NCBI GenBank assembly: GCA_965153355.1
Contig: OZ231127.1
Coordinates: 77,500,001 to 77,564,000, forward strand
Length of the DNA stretch: 64,000 nucleotides
From: Flaccisagitta enflata
Taxonomy: Eukaryota; Chaetognatha; Sagittoidea; Aphragmophora
Direction of reading: 5' to 3'
The notes beneath the pieces were generated by a model. The model did no database searches. It was given only the letters and a program-made list of their open reading frames with translations, and was not told the DNA's origin. A program made the position numbers and the translations under genes. Positions within the stretch are counted from its first letter, which is position 1. Every line of letters starts with the position of its first letter. Shown one piece after another: positions 46,533 through 61,875 of this stretch.

Positions 46533-47278
46533 TCAACAACGATATTTTCAAGAAAATCATTCTAGGTTCTTCATTTCGCTTGGATTTTGAGAGAGCTGGC
46601 CGTTGCTCCGAGGGTAGTGGCAACAATTCAGCCTTCGCCCGCGGTACTGACGTCTACAGCGCTGTTTCACGAGTCGACGGAAGCGGCGACAGTAGACCCC
46701 ACAATGGACCCCTCGCTGACGCGCGTGGCGTCGTCGTTGACGTCGATGATCGCAGATATGGTCGAAGCGATGACGTCTCTACGCGATGGAAGGGTGACGT
46801 TGTTGACATCGATGGATACAAAAATACACAAAACAATGACGTCTTCAGACAACTGAGAGGGGACGTCATTGACGACATCACAAAACATGTCAACAGCGTC
46901 GACGAGAAAAATCTACATTATCATAAACGTGACGCCGAAGATAAAAGAAACACATCAACAAAAATGGCGGCCAAATCATTTTTTGCTGGAAAATCAAACC
47001 AGATAGACGGACAAGCGACGAAGAATCCAACCGCGGCGTTGCAAAATAGGATGGAGCAAGTTGTTAATATCGCTACTTCGTTGCAACAGTCAATGGACAT
47101 GACATTTGGTTCGGCTGCAGCACTGTCGCAGGATGAAGAAGAAGAAGAGGTGTTAAACTCAACGTTGCAGAAACAAGTGGATGAAGTGATGAGTGAAAGC
47201 TTTTCATGCGCCAACTGCGAAGAGTGTCATAGGAGAATGATCAAACAGAAAATAAGAAGGCTGGAAGCGAAAATGTGA
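42489..47278 (+). CDS. CCCH zinc-finger protein with poly-Gln/Asn/Gly tracts (exons 42489-43187 and 43957-47278)
   Basis: The exons join in phase 2 (AG|GTGAGG to CACAG|T), giving about 1,339 residues from 42490; the first exon probably lies upstream. Finger 1 is tristetraprolin-like (KTRLCHSFAKNGFC ... CIWAHGRKELR), but the second and third Cys are separated by 35 Ser/Pro-rich residues instead of about five. Finger 2, C-x8-C-x5-C-x3-H (CRFFLRSPSCTSGPNCAFLH), follows at once. Finger 3 (CRFFLLRGFCPEGVVNCHFLH) opens exon 2. Such fingers bind AU-rich or other single-stranded RNA, so a cytoplasmic or nuclear mRNA regulator is likely (inference). Then come low-complexity regions: poly-Ala (about 44320), Arg/Ser repeats (44800-44930), Asp-Gly repeats (45010-45090), about 32 Gln (45720-45812), Gly-rich (46080-46130), about 29 Asn (46443-46531). 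A conserved-looking end has ESFSCANCEECHRR and a basic helix. Confidence 0.83.
43403..43584 (+). repeat. (CA)n microsatellite in CCCH gene intron
   Basis: CA-rich, pure from about 43497 to 43584. Confidence 0.96.
43878..43945 (+). repeat. (TTTC)n next to the CCCH exon 2 acceptor
   Basis: About 15 TTTC units end about 10 bases before the acceptor CACAG (43956), so the microsatellite forms the polypyrimidine tract. Confidence 0.93.
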
Positions 47279-47791
47279 CCTCATCGTGGGATTGTACATA
47301 ACAAAAAAGACAAACGACAAACGATATTAATTGTTTACATTCTCGATCTTTCGTTAATTATTTTTTTAACGTTTAGCCGGTATCACCCTATATTCAATAT
47401 AATTTACAATTACTGCGCAACCGTCATGTAAATGCTGTCACGGACAATTGCCCCAGGCGTTTAGACATTGAGAGATCGTATAAGCGCTTTCTATATAATT
47501 CTATAAATTTCTATATATCTGTCTACCTTCTTATCTATCTAATTCTATCTTATTATAAAAAAAAGAAAATTTAAAGATATTCAGGCCTGACATTGGCCCA
47601 ACCATGAAACTGTGCAAACCTGATCCTATTGTAGCATCTTTTTGTACCCGGAGACCGTTACTTTTCTTACCAAGTACATCATGATGTAACCGTATTCTAC
47701 ATGAAAACTTTGTGTAATAACTTGAATCTTTTTTTTTGACGAGATGAACGGAAAAAACCTTGAAATCAATTTCATTTTCCTCTTTTTTTTC

Positions 47792-47797
47792 AATAAA
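47792..47797 (+). terminator. Polyadenylation signal AATAAA of CCCH gene
   Basis: AATAAA about 515 bases after the stop codon on the coding strand. It is the clearest such signal I noticed downstream of the stop. Confidence 0.6.
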
Positions 47798-47937
47798 AGA
47801 AATTGGCCCTTCCCAGAAAAAAAATGTCGTAATATTTTGGTATCAAGAAAACAACAAAGAATCTAACGAGTAAAGTTGGTCGTCACTCGTCAGTTCACAC
47901 TTCAGCAAATCGGTTGCCAACTATTGATCTTTTATCA

Positions 47938-48180
47938 TTTTTAGTCGCGTGCACGCGACTCTATGACCCGCTCTGTCCGTCTGTCGGTCGGTCCGTCGGT
48001 CCATCACCCATAGCTTTTGTTAGTTTCTTTTGTCAGTTTACGTTATTTTTAGTCATTTTAAGTCATTTTTAGTTATTTAAAACAATTTACATTTAAAACA
48101 ATTTACATTTAATCTTTTTGTCTTTTAGTCTTTTAGTCTTTTAGACTTTTAGTCTTTTAGTCTTAACCGCACGCGACTGT
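47938..48180 (-). mobile_element. Family A element with AAGTCATTTT units
   Basis: Plus-strand order: TTTTTAGTCGCGTGCACGCG then ACTCTATGACCCGCTC, GTCCGTCTGTCGGTCGGTCC, AGTCATTTTAAGTCATTTTT units and TCTTTTAGTC units, ending near CCGCACGCGACTG. The hairpin is the perfect palindrome AGTCGCGTGCACGCGACT. Confidence 0.78.
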
Positions 48181-48219
48181 AACGTTGTTCATATGCGTCA
48201 TATGCGTTGTTCATATGCG

Positions 48220-48221
<2 letters not shown>

Positions 48222-48268
<47 letters not shown>
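48222..48268 (+). repeat. (CT)n microsatellite
   Basis: About 23 CT dinucleotides. A degraded family A remnant (TGTGCAGGAGCGGCAAAGCC, GGACAAACCGACTGACGG) follows at about 48325-48400. Confidence 0.9.
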
Positions 48269-48270
<2 letters not shown>

Positions 48271-48683
48271 TCTCTCTCCTTCTCCCCTTTCTACGCTCAA
48301 CTAGGACAACAGTAGCAATTGCGCGGGATGTGCAGGAGCGGCAAAGCCCGAAAAACGACTTTTGAGATGGACAAACCGACTGACGGATTGACCGAAAAAT
48401 GACTATTACGTTAATTTAGACTAAAAACATCTTATCCATCTGAGTCCACATGAGTGTGCAAATCTAAAAATATAACGTTAAAAGCTAAAACGCAACACTT
48501 TTGGCGAATTTAACCTGATAAACGAGGAGGGAGAGGAGGAGCACACAATTGAGAGGAGAAAAGTCATAGTTCATCCAAAGCTTAAGGGAACCAACACCAA
48601 ATTTGGGCTGCCCAAATCGACAGGACGAAATGGATACAACTGATCAAGCTCTCGGTTGAGTGATGGATTTGAGAAAAAAGAAA

Positions 48684-48685
48684 GC

Positions 48686-48749
<64 letters not shown>

Positions 48750-48832
48750 CAGAAAGAAAGGAAGAGAGAAAGAAAGAAAGAAAAAAAGAAAGAAAGAAGG
48801 AAAGAAAGAGAGAAAGAGAGAGAGAAAAGTCG
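48684..48832 (+). repeat. (GAAA)n microsatellite
   Basis: GAAA units with a few CAGA and GGAA variants. Confidence 0.93.
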
Positions 48833-48837
48833 CAAAA

Positions 48838-49528
48838 GCGTTAGATGGTCAGCGGTACCCGTGCACTGCTTAGGTAGGTTGTGCTTGAAGTTGAAGTTGC
48901 AGGGCAGCGGCCCCAAAGGGTTCAATGACCTATGCTCTCACACATGGGGAATTTTCTTCTTCTCCTCCAAGCAATTGAAATTTGGGTCTTTAGGCGGAGA
49001 GTTATGCCTGAATGCTGAGATTTGGGCCTGGAGGCTCAAATTTGGGCCTGGAGGCTAGAATTTGGGTCAGGAGGCTAGGATTTGAGCCTTAAGGCTGGGA
49101 TTTGGGCGTTGAGGGTAGAATTGGGGCCTTGAGGCTGGGATTTGGGCGTTGAGGGTGGGATCAGTGCCTTGAGACTGGGATTGGGGCCTCGAGGTTGGGA
49201 TTTGGGCCTCGAGGTTGGGATTTGAGCATTGAGGCCGGGATTTGGGCCGCAAGGCAGAGATTTGGGCCTCCAGGAATGAATTTGGGCCTCGCGGATAGGA
49301 TCTGAGCCTCAAGGATGTGATTTGAGCCTCAAGGAGGGGTGTTGGTCTTTGACTTTGAGGCTGGGATTTTAGCTCAAGGCTGGGATTTTGACCTTGAGGT
49401 TAGGATTTGGGCCTCAAGGCTACGAATTGAGTTGGGGGGGGGACGGATGGACGGACAAAGAAGAAAGAGAAAATTCCCCATGTGTGAAAGCATAGGTCAT
49501 CGACTCCTTCGGAGCCGCTGCCCAAAAA
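48838..49528 (+). mobile_element. Family B element, complete, GGGATTTGGGCC core
   Basis: The head is ATGGTCAGCGGTACCCGTGC...GCAGGGCAGCGGCCCC, then TTCAATGACCTATGCTCTCA and CACATGGGGAATTTTC. The core is about 20 units of GGGCCTTGAGGCTGGGATTT. A short GGACGGATGGACGGAC run follows, then AAAATTCCCCATGTGTGAAA with GCATAGGTCATCGA, the inverted copy of the left string, and GGAGCCGCTGCCC. It has about 50-bp inverted ends around a minisatellite. Confidence 0.82.
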
Positions 49529-49611
49529 GAGAGAGAGAGAGAGAGACAGAGAGAGACAGAGAGAGAGAGAAAGAGAAAGAGAAAGAGAAAGAGAAAGAGA
49601 AAGAGAATGAG

Positions 49612-49701
<90 letters not shown>

Positions 49702-49846
49702 AAAGAAAGAGAGAAAGAAAGAATAGGAGAATAACAGAAGAAATAAAAGAAAGAAAGAAAGAAATAGAGAAAGAAGAAAAAGAAAGAATAACAAGAAAGA
49801 AAGAAGGAAAGAAAGAAAGAAAAAATAAGAAAGAGAGAAAGAAAAA

Positions 49847-49878
<32 letters not shown>

Positions 49879-49894
49879 AAAAAAGAAAGAAAAA

Positions 49895-49938
<44 letters not shown>

Positions 49939-49995
49939 AGTAAGAAGGAAAGAAAGAAAGAATAAAAGAAAGAGGGGAAGAATGAAAAAGAAGAA
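49529..49995 (+). repeat. Compound (GA)n and (GAAA)n purine tract
   Basis: GAGACAGA and GAAAGA units lead into pure GA (about 49617-49695), then GAAA units with breaks to about 49995. Confidence 0.95.
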
Positions 49996-50283
49996 AAAGA
50001 AGGCAGAGAGATAGAGAGGAAGAAAGAAAAAAGACAGAAAAAGAGACAGAGAAAAAAAATATAGTTAGCGAATGAAACTAAGAAAAAATCAAAGAGGGAA
50101 TGAATGCAAAAGAGAAAGAATAAAAAGAACAGGCATGGGAAAGAAAAAAAGAGAGAATAACAATAAATGCAGGAAATAAGCGACAAACAAATGACGTTAG
50201 TCTTTTCTGCTTCACGAAAGGTGACCCACCTCAAAGAATAGGAGAACATCCAAAACAAAATAGCACTTTTCGAGTGTTGCACG

Positions 50284-50440
50284 CTTTCAAGTTGCGGACA
50301 CGCGACTCTACACCTTGTCGTATCGGTAGGTACGTCGGACCATCGGTTACAAATATTTCTGAATGCTGAGCAGTTTTTGCATTATGGCCCCTGCCCAACC
50401 GTCCGCTTCTGTCTTGCCGTGTATCCGGCCGTGTTTCTGT
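50284..50440 (-). mobile_element. Family A element
   Basis: Plus-strand order: AAGTTGCGGACACGCGACTC, TACACCTTGTCGTATCGGTA, GGCCCCTGCCCAACCGTCCG, TTGCCGTGTATCCGGCCGTG. The hairpin reads AGTCGCGTGTCCGCAACT on the minus strand. Confidence 0.78.
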
Positions 50441-50471
50441 CCACTCCAATTCAAGATGACTCTGTACTGTA

Positions 50472-50901
50472 CACTCTTTTTTTTTTATAAGAACGTCATT
50501 TTTTTCTCAAGGGCTTCATGTTCTTATTTTCAAATGCAAATGCAGCCTTCAACGTTCTTAAAGCGTTCTTAATTTCAAATACTATTTAAACTATAGGAAA
50601 TCTTATTATATACTATTACTCAATTACAATAAATATATTGTTATTAAATACTGTAACAACAAATGCTAATCATTAAAGTCTGGGGATATTGTCATGTTAT
50701 TCATTCCAAAAATATGAAATATTATTATAATTACTGTATACTGAAATTCTAGTGTTTTCCTAATGTTCTTGAAATAATATTGTCATCACAATTTTTTCTT
50801 ATGATTTGAAGCCTTCGTATGTTCTTCAGATGTTCTTAATTTTAAAGCTATTTAAAGCCTTGATGTTCTTATAAACTAGGTTCTTATAAAAAAACAGAGT
50901 G
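50472..50901. mobile_element. TA-flanked MITE, ~430 bp
   Basis: The left end CACTCTTTTTTTTTTATAAG then AACGT and right end GTTCTTATAAAAAAACAGAG then TG are inverted matches with TA on both sides (50470-50471, 50902-50903). The motif TGTTCTTA-T recurs inside. Confidence 0.72.
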
Positions 50902-52127
50902 TACTCATTAACGTGTTTCCAGCAGTTCTGTCTGCCACCCCATCATTCCTGTCGGTATTGTTTTTTTTGTCACTGACTAAGCGACACTAGATGGCGGGGG
51001 GGGGGGGGTTCTCTCTGTCTGTAGATATACCAGTAATGGCGGCTGTCGCCGCGAGGAAAAAAGTCGTAAGGGTTATTCACTTTTTACCAAGCTTTTGTCT
51101 TTAATCACTGCAACTTTTTTTATTTGTTAGATCAAATTAAAAGCAATTGTATGTATTGGTTGCATTGAAAATCAGAGAAAAATAGGACTGAGCCAAATGA
51201 GCTAGATGAGCTAAGATATTCAAAATCACTCAACTAAACAACCAGCTATGCTTACTGACATGCTTTCTTGTATTTGCATGCTTAAATCAAAATATTTACT
51301 TATCTATTTTGAAATCAGAAAAAAAGAGCAAGCTAAATGAGCTAAATGACTTAAATAAGCTAGAATACTTAGAAGCACCCTCACAGATGAGCAGCTCTGC
51401 TCACTGCCATACTTTCTTGTATTTGCTTGCTTAAACATCTATCAATATATTTGCTCATTTATCGCAATTGAAATCAGACATATGAGACTGAGCTAAGTGA
51501 GCTAAATGAGCTAAAATGCTCAAAATCACCCTCACAGATGAGCAGCTATGCTCCTAAACATGTTTTCTTGTATTTGCATGCTCAAACAAACTTAGATATA
51601 CTCCTTTATTGATCCTACACAAAATGAAAAAAAAATAAAAAAAAATCAATTTGAATTTTTCGTAAATAAATCTTTAAAAAATCATAGCGCAAAAAAATAT
51701 TTGTTGTAAAGAATTCTGCTTGGTGCCAAATAAAAGAGAATTATCCAATATACTTATCCTATCAATTTCGTCAGAGGGCTCATTTGGTCGGTGGAGATCC
51801 TCAACTTTCTAAGAAGAAAATGAAAACCATGTTTTTTTCGAATATGTCAAAAAGTCGAAGACTGACTTCGACTTTTTTCCCGATGAAAATTGGTAACGCG
51901 AAAATTGAGATGGCGAGACATCGACGGAAAAAATATTTGTGAGCGCAACTGCCTCCGCCTCTGCCTCTACCTTGTCATATTACAGCCCCCGTCTTGCCCC
52001 ATACTGCCCCTGCCCATTTTGATTCTTTATTCAAAAAATGAGATTCCACAACAAAAACCTTTAATCAATGCCTTTAACACCAGTCACCATGATTTTGCTA
52101 CATCGTCACCGTCTCATTGACTTCTCA
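50902..52127. other. No supported gene; contains a ~150-bp tandem repeat
   Basis: Apart from the array at 51166-51620 and a poly-G run at 50998-51008, I see only AT-rich DNA and a 76-codon frame without recognisable features. Confidence 0.4.
51166..51620 (+). repeat. Three ~150-bp tandem units
   Basis: Each unit has GAAATCAGA, GAGCTAAATGAGCTAAA, TCACCCTCACAGATGAGCAG, then CATGCTTTCTTGTATTTGCA and TTGCTTAAAC. Units are diverged by indels. Confidence 0.8.
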
Positions 52128-52500
52128 GTCACATTATCATCATTGTCATCATCGCATTCGGCCACTTCTCATTAATTAAGTCATCATAATTCGTTAATGT
52201 TAATCCCATTCATGATCACCTTCATCCGCATCAGCTGCCTCATCATAGAAGAGAATATGTGGCCCCATCTCATTAATCCATTCGTAGCCACTGTTAACTC
52301 TATTTATTGTCATTGCTAACCCCATTCATTGTCATCAATAATCATATTCATAGTCATTGTTAGTCCCATTCATCCTCATCATCATCTGCATTTGTCTATT
52401 TCATCCAAAGAGTGCCTGTGGTCTCTTGTCAATCATCCCATTCATCCTCATCATCATCTTCATTAGTCTATTTCATCCAAAGAGTGCCTGTGGTCTCTTG
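52128..52500 (-). repeat. Decayed tandem copies of the WASP acidic-tail coding end
   Basis: Immediately 3' of the WASP stop, 52429-52500 repeats the last about 72 coding bases (minus strand: AGACCACAGGCACTCTTTGG, then GATGATGATGAGGATGAATG and GGATGATTGAC). 52357-52428 is a near-identical third copy. 52201-52268 is an older copy (GGGGCCACATATTCTCTTCT ... CATGAATGGGATTAAC), with fragments at about 52317-52360 and 52128-52172. All lie after the in-frame stop, so they are untranslated. Confidence 0.85.
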
Positions 52501-60023
<7,523 letters not shown>

Positions 60024-60454
60024 CTAGAAACCGATTTCAAAAATCATAAATATAAATTTGGACCTATTTCGTTTTTTTTCTCATTTCATTTTATTTTGTC
60101 TTTCATTTATTCATTTCTTTTCTGTTCTTTTTTCCGTAGGAAGGTACGAAGATCCATAACGCGAAATTTTTGATGACGCGAAATAGTGATTTTTCTTATT
60201 CACTTTTCACAGAATTAGCACCATATCTGTCTCAATAAGCCGACAGATAGCCTCAAATAGTCATCATGCCCATCAAACTGGTACATACTTTTGTTACAGA
60301 CGCTTACAGTCGATCGGTCGGTCTAACACGAATAGTTACGTTGGAGTGTTTATCTGTTGGCAAATGTTGGGATCGTGACGGCGAAGCTGACAGCATCGGG
60401 CCTTTGTTTACGTTCACGTTGGGCGATCGACTTCTTTGATGACCTGATCTACCG

Positions 60455-60576
60455 CCTCCTGTTGGTTACAAGAGATAAAAACAAAGAATGGACGGATGGA
60501 CAGACAAACGGACGGACAGACAAACGGAAGGACAAAGCCATTGGCTTAGAATCGCTAGTCTGCGACTAAAAACGAA
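60455..60576 (+). mobile_element. Family A copy, 5'-truncated
   Basis: GGACGGATGGACAGACAAAC-type tract, GGACAAAGCCATTGGCTTAG, then AATCGCTAGTCTGCGACTAA with AAA. Confidence 0.6.
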
Positions 60577-60914
60577 CATTTGTAAATAGAAGAACATTGA
60601 CATTCCGTTATTGAATTTTTTGGCTGGATTAAGTATCTTTTAATTAAGTTAGGTACAAAAATTAAGTTTGAGAAATGAAATTTAAGTAACAAAAATTAAT
60701 CCGTCCGTTTGTCTGTCCATCCGTCCATTTTTTGTTTTTGTTACTGTGGTAGCCGGTATGTATTGTACTGACCTGATTTTTGTCTTGCCAGCGCCAACTG
60801 ATTGCCAGGTTTGGATTTAGGGGCCGTGTGTCTGACCGCTAATTTCGCCTAAATATGAGGATGAGGAGAACTCACCAGGAAACACAAAAGAGAGAGCCAA
60901 CGGAACAAAAATAA

Positions 60915-60924
60915 CAACAACAAG

Positions 60925-60958
<34 letters not shown>

Positions 60959-61262
60959 CAACAACAACAACAACAACAACAACAACCACAACTACAACCA
61001 CAACAACAACAACAACAAATAACAACAATAACAAACAACAGATAATGACATTGATGATTTATTTAACAGACAATGACAACAATATAACAACAACAACAAC
61101 AAACAACAAACACAACAAAAACAACAACAACAATGTAACAGTCAATGGTCGCGGATTGACGACGACGACGACGAAAATAACGACGACGACGACGAAAACA
61201 ACGACAATGACGATTACTTGACGACGACGACGACGACGACGACGACAACCACGACAAACGAT
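60915..61262 (+). repeat. (AAC)n and (GAC)n microsatellites
   Basis: AAC units with CACA breaks (about 60915-61035 and 61075-61135), then GAC/ACG units (about 61157-61258) just before the assembly gap. Confidence 0.95.
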
Positions 61263-61268
61263 AACGAG

Positions 61269-61278
61269 NNNNNNNNNN
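61269..61278. other. Assembly gap (10 N)
   Basis: Ten unknown bases directly after the GAC repeat. The true distance between the WASP 5' side and the retrotransposon is therefore uncertain. Confidence 1.
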
Positions 61279-61875
61279 GCCTGGTCATGGTCCGGAGGCG
61301 AAATGCTACCTGGTGAGTTTTGGTGTCTATAAGAGGCTTGTTGGGCTGTACTGTAGTTATATAGTTTGCTAGATTCCTTTGGTTAGTCAGTTATTAAGTT
61401 TGTGGTAGGTCTAATCCTTCCTTCTCCCCTTGCCCCTTTCTTCTTTCTTTTATCTGCAGCGTTTTGATACGATATTTTTACCATAGAAGACTCGGTGACG
61501 TGATTTGGAGACAATTGGCGTGATGATGTCAAACGATTGACTTGAGTATGTACAACGAGTTGGCGTGACAATGTACAACGGGAAAGATCGGATATGCTGA
61601 ACATTTCGATGAGACTTGCTGAACATTCGATGGGATTCGCTGAACAATTTCGACGAGATTCAAGAAACGACGACGTTGGCGTTGGCGTGACGTCACTTCC
61701 GGTGCGACTTCATCTTGGCGTTGGCGTGATCGCGGCTTTGGCGGCGTCATACTTCCGGCCATCATTTGGGATTCACGGTACGAGCTTTTGGTGATTAACC
61801 GTATCATATGCAGTTTTCAACAGTATCAAAACGGACCTGGACATAACCAGTAATTTTTTGTACCCAACCACAACC
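61279..61875 (+). promoter_or_regulatory. Probable LTR/leader of BEL-type element
   Basis: This is the roughly 600 bases between the gap and the gag ATG. Its GC-richer character matches the gag more than the flanking DNA. It contains a CRE palindrome TGACGTCA (61688-61695) overlapping an ETS-type ACTTCCGG (61695-61702), and a second ACTTCCGG at about 61751. The LTR borders and primer-binding site cannot be placed without the 3' LTR. Confidence 0.45.

Noticed and set aside
60773-60848. 76-base open exon with good splice borders upstream of the WASP CRIB exon
   Set aside because: It ends in phase 1 while the CRIB exon starts in phase 0, so it cannot be joined directly; kept only as a candidate in the WASP entry.
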